Of a stretch of 64,000 bases of DNA, positions 7,003 through 15,869 are shown piece after piece. The translations under genes and the position numbers were made by a program. Under the pieces are notes generated by a model that was not told where the DNA came from, searched no databases, and worked only from the letters and a program-made list of their open reading frames with translations. The first letter of the stretch is position 1. Every line of letters begins with the position of its first letter. This DNA is from Alcanivorax sp. 24 (GTDB lineage: Bacteria > Pseudomonadota > Gammaproteobacteria > Pseudomonadales > Alcanivoracaceae), in the NCBI RefSeq assembly GCF_004360225.1, contig NZ_SNUA01000001.1, forward strand, positions 372,001-436,000, in the 5' to 3' direction.

Positions 7003-9417
7003 ATGTTGGTAACCTGTTGCCGCGCCCCGCGACGCTCATTACTGAGAGTGTTGCGGACTTGCGCCTTTGCCGCCTTGTCCATCGCGCCCTTGCTATCCGT
7101 TCCCGCCCAGGCCCAAAACGGGCCCGCGCAGGAAAGCTCCGCTCTGCGTTTCGATATCGCAGGCGGTGCCCTCGATGGTGTGCTTAACCGCTTCGCCATT
7201 GCCGCCGGCCTGGTGCTTTCCGCCGACGCCGGGCTCACCGCCGGCAAGACCAGTGCTGGTTTGCGGGGCGTCTATACCCCGAGGGAAGGGCTGAGGCGGT
7301 TGTTGTCCGGAACCGGTTTGAGCGCGGATTTCGATGGTGAGAGGAACGTTACTATCGTGACCGAGCCGCAAGCACGCCGGCTGGCGCCGGTTTCGGTGCG
7401 CGGCGGCGTCGCGGCGGTGGACGCCGGCCGTAGCGAAGGGACCGGCGCCTATACCACGGAAGCCATCACCATCGGCAGGACCGCCCAATCCCTGCGTGAG
7501 ACACCGCAGTCCGTGTCGGTGGTAACCCGCCAGCAACTGGACGAGCAAAACGCCCACACCGTCAGCGAAGCCATGCGCTACGCCACCGGGGTCACCGTCA
7601 GACACTACGGTACCGGCACTGACAATATTTCGGCGCGGGGCTATGACTTCAGTAACTATCAGGTCGACGGCATGCCGGTTAGCGCTGGCAAGGGCAGTTG
7701 GAGCAGCAGCTTTTTCGACCTGGCGCTCTATGACCGGGTGGAGATCTGGCGCGGCCCGTCGGGGCTGCTTGACGGTGCCGGTGACCCTGGTGGCACGGTG
7801 AATTTCGTGCGCAAACGGGCTCAGCGTCAGTTCCAGGCCAAAGGCAGCCTGTCGGCGGGTTCCTGGGATGCCTACCGGGGAGAGCTGGATGTTACCGGTC
7901 CGCTCAATGCGGACGGTTCCCTGCGTGGCCGGGCGGTGGCGGTCCATGACGACCGCCAGTCCTTCACCGATTATGTGTCTTCGAGGAAAAAAGTGGTGTT
8001 CGGCACCGTCTCCCAGGACCTTGGGGACGCCACCACCCTGACCCTGGGAGGGGCTCACCAGAGCGGGGATCACCGGCCTTTTTATGGTGTTTCGGTCTAC
8101 CCCGATGGAACGCTGGCCCATCTGCCCCGGTCCACCTTTGTTGGCGCCGACTGGAACCAGAAGGATGAAGGCATGACCAGCTACTTCGCCGAACTGGCGC
8201 ATACACTGAAGGGGGGCGGGCAGGCCACGGTGAGCGCGCGCCGCTCACACCGCCGCTCCGACAGCAAGCATCTGGGCTGGGGGGCGACGCCGATCGACCC
8301 GGATACTGGCGAAGTGCTGATGTTACCCATCGCCATTGAAACCGAGGAGGTGGATACCGGACTGGATGCGCGCCTGAACCTGCCGTTCAGTGCCTTCGGC
8401 GGCCAGCACGAGGCGCTGCTGGGAGTGTCCTGGCAACGTAACCGCACCGACAACGGCTACAGCAGCGACTCCTACGGGCAGGGCGGGGTCAATCAGGACA
8501 TCTTCGATCCCGATGTCCACGTGCCCGAGCCGGACCTGGTGGTGCGCAACAACCGGGAGACCAAGACCGATCAATCCGCCTTCTACGGTCAGGTCCGCCT
8601 GCGGCCCTGGCAACGCACCACGGTGTTACTGGGCGGGCGCCTGGCCTGGTGGAAGACCAGTGACCGGGTGAGACCGGGGGCGGCGCAAAGTCTGCCCAGG
8701 GAATTCGTGCCCTACGCCGGCGTGCTCTACGACCTGATCCCCAGAGTGTCGGTATACGGCAGCTACAGCACGATTTTCGCGCCGCAGACCTCGCAGGGGC
8801 GCGACGGCGATCTTCTCGAGCCGAGAGAGGGCCGGCAATACGAGATCGGCCTCAAGGGCGAATCGTTCGAGCGTCGTCTGAACGCCCATGTCGCCCTGTT
8901 CCGTATCGAGGACCGCAATCGCTCGATGACCGATCCCGCCGCGCCCCCCGGTGCCGGGTTCGCCATCGCCTCCGGGGAAGTGGTCAGCCAGGGGGGCGAG
9001 ATTGAGATCAGCGGCGAGATTCTGCCGCGCTGGAACCTCAAGGCCGGTTACACCTACACAGAGACCGAATTCAAGGAAGGTGGGGAAGGGGTGTTCAGCA
9101 GCCAGACCCCGCGGCACGCCTTCACCCTCTGGACCCGTTACCGGTTCGCGCCGGGGGCCCTGAATAGCTTGTCCGTTGGTGGCGGCGTGCGGGCGCAGAG
9201 CAAGATCTGGTATGAGACTTCGGGGATTCGGTCGACCCAGGAGCACTACACTGTGGCGACCCTGCAGGCGGGCTATGAATACGCCCCCGGGTCGGAGGTC
9301 ACGCTCACCATCGATAACCTTTTCGACGAGTACTATTACGCCAGCCTGGGGGGAACCCGGCAGACCTATTTCGGCGAGCCGCGCAGCGTCACGCTTACCG
9401 TGCGCCACGCCTTCTAA
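7003..9417 (+). CDS. TonB-dependent siderophore receptor with STN signalling domain, module 1
   Basis: An 804-residue outer-membrane transducer. A signal peptide ends near PAQAQ (about residue 37). An STN domain (about 48-125) follows, which passes the siderophore signal to FecR. A possible TonB box lies at EAITIGR. The plug domain contains LRETPQSVSVVTRQQL, ISARGYDFSNYQVDG and RVEIWRGPSGLL, and the beta-barrel ends in an aromatic residue (VRHAF), as is usual for Bam substrates. These segments resemble FpvA/FoxA/FecA-type ferric-siderophore receptors. AAGGGG lies 5 bases before the ATG. The ligand is unknown. An intrinsic terminator follows. Confidence 0.92.
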   Translation: MLVTCCRAPRRSLLRVLRTCAFAALSIAPLLSVPAQAQNGPAQESSALRFDIAGGALDGVLNRFAIAAGLVLSADAGLTAGKTSAGLRGVYTPREGLRRLLSGTGLSADFDGERNVTIVTEPQARRLAPVSVRGGVAAVDAGRSEGTGAYTTEAITIGRTAQSLRETPQSVSVVTRQQLDEQNAHTVSEAMRYATGVTVRHYGTGTDNISARGYDFSNYQVDGMPVSAGKGSWSSSFFDLALYDRVEIWRGPSGLLDGAGDPGGTVNFVRKRAQRQFQAKGSLSAGSWDAYRGELDVTGPLNADGSLRGRAVAVHDDRQSFTDYVSSRKKVVFGTVSQDLGDATTLTLGGAHQSGDHRPFYGVSVYPDGTLAHLPRSTFVGADWNQKDEGMTSYFAELAHTLKGGGQATVSARRSHRRSDSKHLGWGATPIDPDTGEVLMLPIAIETEEVDTGLDARLNLPFSAFGGQHEALLGVSWQRNRTDNGYSSDSYGQGGVNQDIFDPDVHVPEPDLVVRNNRETKTDQSAFYGQVRLRPWQRTTVLLGGRLAWWKTSDRVRPGAAQSLPREFVPYAGVLYDLIPRVSVYGSYSTIFAPQTSQGRDGDLLEPREGRQYEIGLKGESFERRLNAHVALFRIEDRNRSMTDPAAPPGAGFAIASGEVVSQGGEIEISGEILPRWNLKAGYTYTETEFKEGGEGVFSSQTPRHAFTLWTRYRFAPGALNSLSVGGGVRAQSKIWYETSGIRSTQEHYTVATLQAGYEYAPGSEVTLTIDNLFDEYYYASLGGTRQTYFGEPRSVTLTVRHAF

Positions 9418-9468
9418 CGGGCTGCGGGTTAGTCGGACATCGATTCTTTGTGATGGGATACCGCAAGG

Positions 9469-9500
9469 CCCTCGGTCACAGCCAACCGAGGGTTCTTTTT
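9469..9500 (+). terminator. Intrinsic terminator of fec module 1
   Basis: Perfect 8-bp stem CCCTCGGT / ACCGAGGG with an 8-base loop, followed by TTCTTTTTT. It lies 52 bp after the receptor stop codon. Confidence 0.85.
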
Positions 9501-9627
9501 TCTTTTCACCGTCGTCAATTCGAAGCTGGGCGTTTCGGATCTCGCGGAGTGTCGCCGGTCAGGGCATTCCAGGACCGGCAACGCTCCCCCGCTAGAAAGA
9601 AATATCCAGGATTGAAGAGAAACCCTT

Positions 9628-9648
9628 CCCGCTAATCTGCGATGAATC
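9628..9648. repeat. Isolated copy of a 21-bp motif that also flanks the 39.4-40.0 kb REP island
   Basis: This stretch (CCCGCTAATCTGCGATGAATC) resembles the right boundary of the REP island (40013-40033) and, reversed, its left boundary (39410-39430), with a handful of mismatches. The gap around it (9503-9661) otherwise shows nothing recognisable. Confidence 0.4.
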
Positions 9649-9661
9649 TTTTAATGGGGAA

Positions 9662-10228
9662 TCACATCACCGGCACGCCGATCAACCAGGGATGCAGGAA
9701 AGCGGCGAACAGACCATAGGCCACCAGCCCCACTACCACGGTGGTAATGGTGGCGCTGGACCGGCCGCCGGCACCGCTGGCCGGCTCCCGCCGGCGGGCG
9801 GCGCGGAATGCCATAATCGCCCAGACCAGGAAGGCCGCGAACAGAACAATATCGCCGAGCCGGCCGTTGGACAGCAGGTGAGCCAGGGCCCAGACCTTCA
9901 CTGACAGCATCATCGGGTGGCCCAGGCGGGCCTTGATGGCGTTGCCGGGGACATAGGCCGCCACCAGCAGAATCAGCGCCGGAATCATCAGCAGCACGGT
10001 GAGATGGCGCAGCGCCATCGGCGGATTCCAGACAAACACAGGATCAAGCCGGGTCTGACCGTACCCCCAGATCGTCAATACCAGCCCGGCCAGGGCCACC
10101 AGTGAATAGATCCCCTTCCAGGCGGGTTCGCCCAGCCGTTGAATCCGTACCTGACGCCAGGGCTCGGCGAAGATACGTACGGAATGAACGCCAAGAAACA
10201 GCACGAGGCCGATAATCATTATTGTCAT
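9662..10228 (-). CDS. NnrU-family integral membrane protein
   Basis: A 188-residue protein with about five to six hydrophobic segments (residues 1-20, 38-60, 70-92, 108-125, 127-143, 160-188). The opening LVLFLGVHSVRIFA and the GNAIKARLGHPMMLSVKVWALAHLLSNG core are typical of NnrU, named for a role near nitrite and nitric oxide reductase genes in Rhodobacter; the family also includes 15-cis-zeta-carotene isomerase relatives. No denitrification gene is nearby, so a role in nitric-oxide metabolism is not supported here. A GGGAAG ribosome site precedes the ATG. It faces the fec module 1 terminator and follows tetR on the same strand. Confidence 0.82.
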   Translation of the reverse strand: MTIMIIGLVLFLGVHSVRIFAEPWRQVRIQRLGEPAWKGIYSLVALAGLVLTIWGYGQTRLDPVFVWNPPMALRHLTVLLMIPALILLVAAYVPGNAIKARLGHPMMLSVKVWALAHLLSNGRLGDIVLFAAFLVWAIMAFRAARRREPASGAGGRSSATITTVVVGLVAYGLFAAFLHPWLIGVPVM

Positions 10229-10301
10229 GACTGGCTTCCCTTATTGTGATGGGTGGCGATGTCAGCCTGGAGCATAGCGGGTTTGGCGGCGCGGGGGCAG
10301 G

Positions 10302-10907
10302 TCAGGACGCCAGCGACGCCACGCACAGCGCTTTGATTTCCGTCACCAGCGTATCCGTGTCGGCGCCGTCAGGGGGAGAGAGAACCGCGCCATGAATTTG
10401 CGCTTCCAATGACTGCACCAGCAGCAACGCCCGTGCCTCGGGGCGTGGCCCGGCGACGCCGAGGCGCCGCAGTTGCGCCCCCACCGCCGCCGCCATCAGG
10501 CTTTCCAGCCGCTGGAAACGCGCCATCAACGTTGGGGAGCGCGGTGTTTGTTCGAACAACAGACGGTGCATGTTCGGATTGTGCCGGTGCAGTTCGACGG
10601 CGGCGTCCACCAATCGCGATACGGTTTCCTCCAGGCCGGGGTGTTCGCGTTCGAGGTGCTCGAACACGGTGTGCAACACGGTGCCGCTGTGTTCCATGTG
10701 TTGCTCGCTGAGCGCCAGCAGCAGCGCTTCCTTGTTGGGAAAATACTGGTACAGCGAACCAATCGAGACACCGGCCCGCTCGGCCACCTTGTTGGTGGTG
10801 GTGCCGGTATAGCCCTGTTCCCCGAAAAGCTGAGCCGCTGCTTCCAGAATCGCGTCCCAGGTGGCGCGGGAGCGCTGCTGGCGGGGCTTTTTGCGGATGC
10901 CGGTCAT
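10302..10907 (-). CDS. TetR/AcrR-family transcriptional regulator
   Basis: A 201-residue regulator. The N-terminal DNA-binding domain is clear: RATWDAILEAAAQLFGEQGY, then TTNKVAERAGVSIGSLYQYF, the classical TetR helix-turn-helix (residues about 14-62). The C-terminal ligand and dimer domain is variable, so its ligand cannot be inferred. The start at MTGIRKKPRQQRS fits the family; the frame stays open for about 74 codons upstream, without conserved sequence and across the likely promoter. It is divergent from an SRPBCC gene with about 100 bp between, and probably controls itself and that gene. Confidence 0.88.
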   Translation of the reverse strand: MTGIRKKPRQQRSRATWDAILEAAAQLFGEQGYTGTTTNKVAERAGVSIGSLYQYFPNKEALLLALSEQHMEHSGTVLHTVFEHLEREHPGLEETVSRLVDAAVELHRHNPNMHRLLFEQTPRSPTLMARFQRLESLMAAAVGAQLRRLGVAGPRPEARALLLVQSLEAQIHGAVLSPPDGADTDTLVTEIKALCVASLAS

Positions 10908-11010
10908 GGCGGTGAATGCGAGTAGCGGCGGATAGCCGGAAATGTGAGATTTACTCGTGTTTGTGTCGACGTGCAACACGTCGGCCACCGATAGCCGGCA
11001 AGGAGCAACC

Positions 11011-11484
11011 ATGAGCGACCCGGTCACACTGCGATTTGAATCCCGCTTATCCGTACCGGAATCCCGAATCTGGCAATGGATTACTTCGGTGGATGGCATC
11101 GCCGAGGAGTTGCGTCCGTGGCTGCGCATGACGGCGCCGAAGGGGGTCCGTTCTCTGGAGGACGTGGATGTGCGTCCCGGAATACGGCTGTTTCGCAGCT
11201 ATATTTTCCTGTTCGGCGTTGTGCCCATCGATTATTCGGATATGACGCTGCTGGCGTTGGACACGGGCAAGGGCTTCCTGGAACAGTCGCCGATGGGGTC
11301 CATGGCCCTGTGGCGTCATGAGCGGCGCATCCTGCCCTGCGATGATGATCCAGACAGCCATCTGCTGGTGGACCAACTGACGTTCAAGCCCCGCCTGGCG
11401 GCGCCCCTGACGCGATGGTTCATCCGCCAGGTCTTTGCTCACCGGCACCGCGTATTGCGGCGGCGACTGGCAGGGGACGCCTGA
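11011..11484 (+). CDS. SRPBCC (START-like) family protein
   Basis: A 157-residue protein with the pattern of an SRPBCC hydrophobic-pocket fold: FESRLSVPESRIWQWITSVDGI at the start, and a C-terminal helix TRWFIRQVFAHRHRVLRRRL that closes the pocket. The family binds lipids or other hydrophobic ligands, and no catalytic residues can be named. The start is fixed by AAGGAG about 7 bases before the ATG; a longer frame upstream overlaps the tetR promoter region. It is divergent from the TetR gene and is its most likely target. Confidence 0.7.
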   Translation: MSDPVTLRFESRLSVPESRIWQWITSVDGIAEELRPWLRMTAPKGVRSLEDVDVRPGIRLFRSYIFLFGVVPIDYSDMTLLALDTGKGFLEQSPMGSMALWRHERRILPCDDDPDSHLLVDQLTFKPRLAAPLTRWFIRQVFAHRHRVLRRRLAGDA

Positions 11485-11534
11485 TCCGCGGCGACCGATA
11501 TAGGGAATGTTGGAGGAGGTTTCCACCAAGGTGA

Positions 11535-11553
11535 TATAATGATAACAATTCGC
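11535..11553. promoter_or_regulatory. Fur-box-like operator of fec module 2
   Basis: TATAATGATAACAATTCGC matches the 19-bp Fur consensus at about 14 positions, including an unbroken ATAATGATAA. It ends 25 bp before the sigma-factor start codon. Confidence 0.7.
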
Positions 11554-11578
11554 ATTATTGACTGGGGTGGGGACTGCT

Positions 11579-12100
11579 ATGACGATCGCCGGTGAGAGGG
11601 AGGCCTTTGAGCGCCGTATCGACCAGCTCTATCACTCCCATTCCGGCTGGCTGAGAGGGTGGTTGCGGCGGCGTCTGGACTGCTCGCACAGCGCCGAGGA
11701 TCTGACCCAGGACACCTTCATGCGGCTGCTGACAGCCCGTGACCGGGACGGGGTGCTGGCGGTACGCGAGCCGCGCGCTTACCTGAGTACCGTGGCCGGT
11801 CGATTGCTGGTGAACCACTATCGGCGCCTGTCCTTGGAGCGCACCTACAAGGAAACCCTCGCGCTGCTGCCGCCTGAGCAGACGCCTTCGCCGGAATGGC
11901 GGCTGGGCTTGCTGGAGACGCTGCAGGAAGTGGACGCTCTGCTGGACCGGTTACCGGAGCAGGTGCGCACCGCTTTTCTCCTGTCCCAACTGGAAGGGCT
12001 GACCTACGCCGTCATCGCCGAACACCTGGCGGTGAGCGAACGCACCGTGAAACGCTACATGGCCCGGGCCCTGGAAGAATGCATTCTGCTGATGGACTGA
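11579..12100 (+). CDS. FecI-family ECF sigma factor, module 2
   Basis: A 173-residue ECF sigma factor clearly paralogous to the one at 5460. Region 2: LYHSHSGWLRGWLRRRLDCSHSAEDLTQDTF, given here only as a guide to residues 16-47; region 4: EQVRTAFLLSQLEGLTYAVI followed by the SERTVKRYMARALEE recognition helix. Like FecI it should direct transcription of the adjacent receptor gene. The ATG at 11579 is used because a purine-rich GGGGTGGGGA lies directly upstream; a TTG at 11558 is in frame but lies beside the Fur-box-like site. A fecR follows immediately. Confidence 0.9.
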   Translation: MTIAGEREAFERRIDQLYHSHSGWLRGWLRRRLDCSHSAEDLTQDTFMRLLTARDRDGVLAVREPRAYLSTVAGRLLVNHYRRLSLERTYKETLALLPPEQTPSPEWRLGLLETLQEVDALLDRLPEQVRTAFLLSQLEGLTYAVIAEHLAVSERTVKRYMARALEECILLMD

Positions 12101-12135
12101 ACTCTGATGGGGTAAACAAGGACGGCAGCCAGCCT

Positions 12136-13098
12136 TTGCAGCGGGAGGTGGCTCGCCGCGCGGCTGACTGGTTCCTGCGCTGGCGCGAGGCCGGTCTGGA
12201 CCAGGCCGAACGGGCTGATCTGGAACGCTGGCGGGCCGCGCATCCGGATCACGAACGGGCCTGGCAGCGGGCCTTGCGTCTTGCCGAAACCTTTGAGCGC
12301 ATTCCCTCCGACGTTGGCATGCGTACCCTGGATCGCCGCCAGCGTCTGGACCGGCGTGGCGCGCTCAAGCATCTGGCGGTATTGATCGGCCTGGCGCCGG
12401 CGGCCTACCTGGCGGCACGTGCTTTGCCCTGGAGCGAGTGGAGCGCCAGCTACCGCACCGGTATCGGTGAGCGCCGTGAGCTGGTGCTTGATGACGGTTC
12501 CCGGGTGATGCTGAACACCGACTCGGCCCTGGACGTGTTGTTTGATAACGAGCAGCGTTTATTGCAACTGCATGCCGGCGAAATTCTGGTGACCAGTGGG
12601 GACGATGGTTCGCCATTACCGCAACGGCATCGGCCACTGCGGGTGCGCACCAGCGAGGGCATGATCGAGGCTCTGGGCACCCGTTTCCTGGTACGGCGCG
12701 GCTCGGCGGCGCCCACCCGGGTGGCCGTGTTCGAAGGCGCTGTGGCGATTCGCCCCGGCGATGCTTTGGCATCGGCGTCACCGCGAGTGTTGCATGCCGG
12801 CGAGCAGGCCCGCTTCAGCCATGAGGCGATTACCCCGACCACGACGGCATGGCCGCAGCTGGCAGCCTGGACCGAAGGGCGGCTGGTGGCCGACAACATG
12901 CTCTTGAGCCGCTTCCTGAAGGAACTGGCGCGCTACCGTCATGGCCTGGTGCGTTGCGACGACCGTGCCGGTGCACTGCGCATCAGCGGCACTTTCCAAC
13001 TTGATCACAGTGACCGGATCCTGGCGGCGTTGCCGGCCACGGTGCCGGTGGACGTGGCCTTCCTGACGCCCTATTGGGTAACGGTGCGCGCTCGCTGA
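12136..13098 (+). CDS. FecR-family anti-sigma/regulator, module 2 (non-ATG start)
   Basis: A FecR paralogue of about 320 residues. It has a DUF4880 domain (ARRAADWFLRWREAG, then RWRAAHPDHERAWQ), a membrane segment (HLAVLIGLAPAAYLAA) preceded by DRRGALK, and the FecR domain (LVLDDGSRVMLNTDSAL, GEILVTSG, EALGTRFLVR). The end, FLTPYWVTVRAR, parallels the first FecR. No ATG exists before the conserved region: candidates are CTG 12097, TTG 12136 and GTG 12148. The TTG is used provisionally, with AAGGA some 13 bases upstream; GTG 12148 has GGGAG directly against it. The frame also runs far upstream through the sigma-factor gene, but that part is a shadow. Confidence 0.85.
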   Translation: MQREVARRAADWFLRWREAGLDQAERADLERWRAAHPDHERAWQRALRLAETFERIPSDVGMRTLDRRQRLDRRGALKHLAVLIGLAPAAYLAARALPWSEWSASYRTGIGERRELVLDDGSRVMLNTDSALDVLFDNEQRLLQLHAGEILVTSGDDGSPLPQRHRPLRVRTSEGMIEALGTRFLVRRGSAAPTRVAVFEGAVAIRPGDALASASPRVLHAGEQARFSHEAITPTTTAWPQLAAWTEGRLVADNMLLSRFLKELARYRHGLVRCDDRAGALRISGTFQLDHSDRILAALPATVPVDVAFLTPYWVTVRAR

Positions 13099-13165
13099 GT
13101 ACGGCTGTCCCCTTTTTCTGTTTCGCGTGTCCTTACTGGCAAAGACTTCTTCAGGAAACCGAGTA

Positions 13166-15562
13166 ATGACCGTGATGCTTCCGTTTTTCCGCGTTCAACG
13201 CCGTACCGTATGGGCGCGGTCGTGGTGGGTGCTGCTCCTGCTGTTGCCGGTGTTGGCCCTGGCCGACCCGGCACCGCGCCAGTCCTACGCTTTGTCCTCC
13301 GGTCCACTGGCGCCGACGCTTTATCGTTTCGCCGATATTGCCGGCATCAGTGTGCAGGCCGGGGCCGGTTTACTGGATGGCAAGCATTGCTCCGGTTTGC
13401 GCGGCGAGTACACCGTGGACGAAGGCCTGAGCCGGTTGCTGGCCGGCACCGGCCTGACTGCCCGCCGCGCCGCCGAGGCGGTCTACGTGATCCGTGCCGA
13501 ACAAGCACAGGTGCTGGACCGGGTGGACGTGAGCGCCGGTATCGGTGGTTCACCGGCGGTGGCGCTTCCGGTGCCCTACGAGGGCGGTCAGCTCGCCAGC
13601 GGCGGACAGGTCGGCATGCTCGGCAACAAGGACTATATGGACGCGCCGGTGAACATCACCAGCTATACCCGCGAAACCATCGATAATCTCCAGGCCCGCA
13701 CCGTGGCGGAAATGGTCCGCAATGATCCCTCGGTACGTAACGCCAGCGGTGCCGGCGGCATGCTGGATTCCTTCTTCATCCGCGGATTCGCCATGAACGA
13801 GGGCAACTCCGGGGAAGTATCCTATAACGGTGTGTTCGGGGTGGCGCCCAACTATCGGGTGCTGACCGGTTACGCCGAACGGGTGGAGGTGCTCAAGGGG
13901 CCGTCCACCCTGCTCAACGGCCTGTCCCCCAACAGCAGTGTCGGCGGCACCATCAATGTCGTACCCAAGCGCGCCCAGGACACCGACCTGAACCGGGCGG
14001 AGCTGCAGTTTACCCAGGACCGGCAATTCGGCGGCGCCGTGGATGTGAGTCGCCGGTTCGGTGAGCAACGCCGCTGGGGCGTTCGCTTCAACGGTGGCTA
14101 TACTGACGGAGACACCCGTTTGGACAATCAGGAACGGACCTCCGGCTACGCCGCGCTGGCCGTGGATTATCAGGGCGACCGGCTGCGCGCCAGCCTGGAT
14201 CTGCTGGACCAGCGCGAGGATTATGACGCCCCGTCCCGAGAACTGATGATCGCCGATGGCGTGCCGTTGCCCGGTGCGCCCGACGGCCGGCGCAACGTGA
14301 CCCAGGCATGGGAATGGTCCAGTGTGGATGACCAGTCGATGCTGCTGTCCGCCGAATACGACCTCGACGATCAGTTGATGCTGTTCGCCAACGTGGGGGG
14401 AGGTGACAGTGAGGTGGACCGCCTGTTTGGCTATCCGATGATTCAGAACAGCGCCGGTGATGTGAAGGATTCCCCATCCTACATGCTGTTCCGTAATCAG
14501 CGCCGTACCGCCGATGTCGGGCTGCGGGCCCTGCTCGACACCGCCCGGGTGAGCCATGAGATGTCATTGCAGGTCAGCCGTTACCGGGAAACTTACCGGC
14601 GTGGCGCGGTTTACGCCACCGACGGCTGGGACTCGAACATTTATGATCCGGTGGGGCACCCGGAAATTACGGTGGCGCGGCCAGGCAGTATTCCCAAGTT
14701 GTCCGAATCGGAATTCAGCGGCGTGGCGGTGGCCGACACCCTGTCCTTTCTGGACCGGCGCTTGCAGGTGACGCTGGGGGCTCGCCGCCAGCGTATCGAA
14801 ACCGATAACTACAACGCCGGGGTGTTCACCAACGATTACGATAAAGGTGCGACGGCGCTGTTCGGCGGGGTGGTGGTCTCGCCCTGGTCCGGCGTGTCGT
14901 TCTATGGCAATTACACCGAAGGGCTCAGTCGTGGCGACATTGCGCCGGTGACCGCCGATAACAGCGGGCAGGCGTTGGCGCCGTACGTGGCCAAGCAGTA
15001 CGAAGTCGGCGTCAAACTGGACCGGGGAGGGCTCGGCGCCACGCTTGATGCGTTTCAAATCACCAAGCCGTCGGCGGAACTGGACGGCAGGGTTTATCGG
15101 CGCAGCGGTGAACAGCGCAACCGGGGCATCGAGGCGATGGTGTTTGGCCGTCTCACCGAGCGTCTCCGGTTAATGTCCGGGTTGATGATCATGGACGCCG
15201 AATACTCACGCAGCGAAGACCCGGCCAAGAAAGGCAATACGCCGATCGGCGTCCCGGATTTTCAAGCCAACATGACGGTTGAGTGGGATCCGGCTCCGCT
15301 GCCGAATCTGACCCTGTCGGCGTCCGCCACCCACACTGGGGAGCAGTACCTGGACAGCAGCAACGACCGCGAACTGCCGTCCTGGACCACCTGGGATGTG
15401 GGCGCGCGTTACCGGGCGGACCTGGCCGGAACCCCGGTGACGGTGCGATTCACCGTGCAGAACCTGGGGGACAAGGCTTACTGGGCCAGCGTCAACAGCT
15501 GGAGCATGCTCACCGTGGGCGCGCCGCGTACGGCGGTGCTGTCGGTGAGCGCGGAGTTCTGA
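13166..15562 (+). CDS. TonB-dependent siderophore receptor with STN signalling domain, module 2
   Basis: A 798-residue receptor. The signal peptide ends near ALADPAP. The STN domain (about 40-120) includes LYRFADIAGISVQAG and a LRGEYTVDEGLSRLL stretch. The plug contains ITSYTRETIDNLQART, MLDSFFIRGFAMNEG and RVEVLKGPSTLLNG; the barrel ends VLSVSAEF with terminal Phe. The plug resembles FhuE/FpvA/ferrichrome-type receptors, but the ligand is not identifiable. The start is set by AGGA about 9 bases before the ATG; a 13-codon extension upstream lacks signal-peptide character. It is the last gene of module 2; no U-tract terminator was found after it, only REP elements. Confidence 0.92.
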   Translation: MTVMLPFFRVQRRTVWARSWWVLLLLLPVLALADPAPRQSYALSSGPLAPTLYRFADIAGISVQAGAGLLDGKHCSGLRGEYTVDEGLSRLLAGTGLTARRAAEAVYVIRAEQAQVLDRVDVSAGIGGSPAVALPVPYEGGQLASGGQVGMLGNKDYMDAPVNITSYTRETIDNLQARTVAEMVRNDPSVRNASGAGGMLDSFFIRGFAMNEGNSGEVSYNGVFGVAPNYRVLTGYAERVEVLKGPSTLLNGLSPNSSVGGTINVVPKRAQDTDLNRAELQFTQDRQFGGAVDVSRRFGEQRRWGVRFNGGYTDGDTRLDNQERTSGYAALAVDYQGDRLRASLDLLDQREDYDAPSRELMIADGVPLPGAPDGRRNVTQAWEWSSVDDQSMLLSAEYDLDDQLMLFANVGGGDSEVDRLFGYPMIQNSAGDVKDSPSYMLFRNQRRTADVGLRALLDTARVSHEMSLQVSRYRETYRRGAVYATDGWDSNIYDPVGHPEITVARPGSIPKLSESEFSGVAVADTLSFLDRRLQVTLGARRQRIETDNYNAGVFTNDYDKGATALFGGVVVSPWSGVSFYGNYTEGLSRGDIAPVTADNSGQALAPYVAKQYEVGVKLDRGGLGATLDAFQITKPSAELDGRVYRRSGEQRNRGIEAMVFGRLTERLRLMSGLMIMDAEYSRSEDPAKKGNTPIGVPDFQANMTVEWDPAPLPNLTLSASATHTGEQYLDSSNDRELPSWTTWDVGARYRADLAGTPVTVRFTVQNLGDKAYWASVNSWSMLTVGAPRTAVLSVSAEF

Positions 15563-15697
15563 AGGTATTGCGCTTATACGCAGTGCGCGGGACCGCCAAA
15601 GACAAAGGCCCGCTTGAGGGCTTTAGCGACATGAATTCGGAGATGGCTACAAGGCGGCTGTGGAAGATTCCATGGTGCCTTGCAAGCTCTAGCGCGC

Positions 15698-15855
15698 CAT
15701 TCGCCAGCAGGCTGGCTCCCACGGATCATGCTACCAAGCCGCTGTGGGAAGCTTGCTTGCAAGCGAATGGGCAACGGCCCGGAGGGCATTCGCGGCCATG
15801 GCCGCTTCCCACAGCGGTTTCTCGGACCGGTTCGTGAGAAGCGGCCATGGCAGCG
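15698..15855. repeat. Mosaic of REP-type hairpins between fec module 2 and argH
   Basis: Two hairpin types lie end to end. First comes an ATTCGCCAGCAGGCTGG / CTTGCTTGCAAGCGAAT pair around a CCCACGGATCATGC spacer. Next is GGAGGGCATTCGCGGCC followed by GCCGCTTCCCACAGCGG. The same order occurs, reversed, at 32.5-32.7 kb. The whole gene-free stretch 15563-15869 holds little else. It separates two converging genes. Confidence 0.85.
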
Positions 15856-15869
15856 CACAGCGTTGGGGC

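Noticed and set aside
11896-12135. Possible sigma-FecR fusion or frameshift, since the FecR-2 frame is open far into the sigma gene
   Set aside because: The sigma gene is intact with a proper stop in its own frame, and the upstream part of the FecR frame is Arg/Gly-rich shadow sequence.
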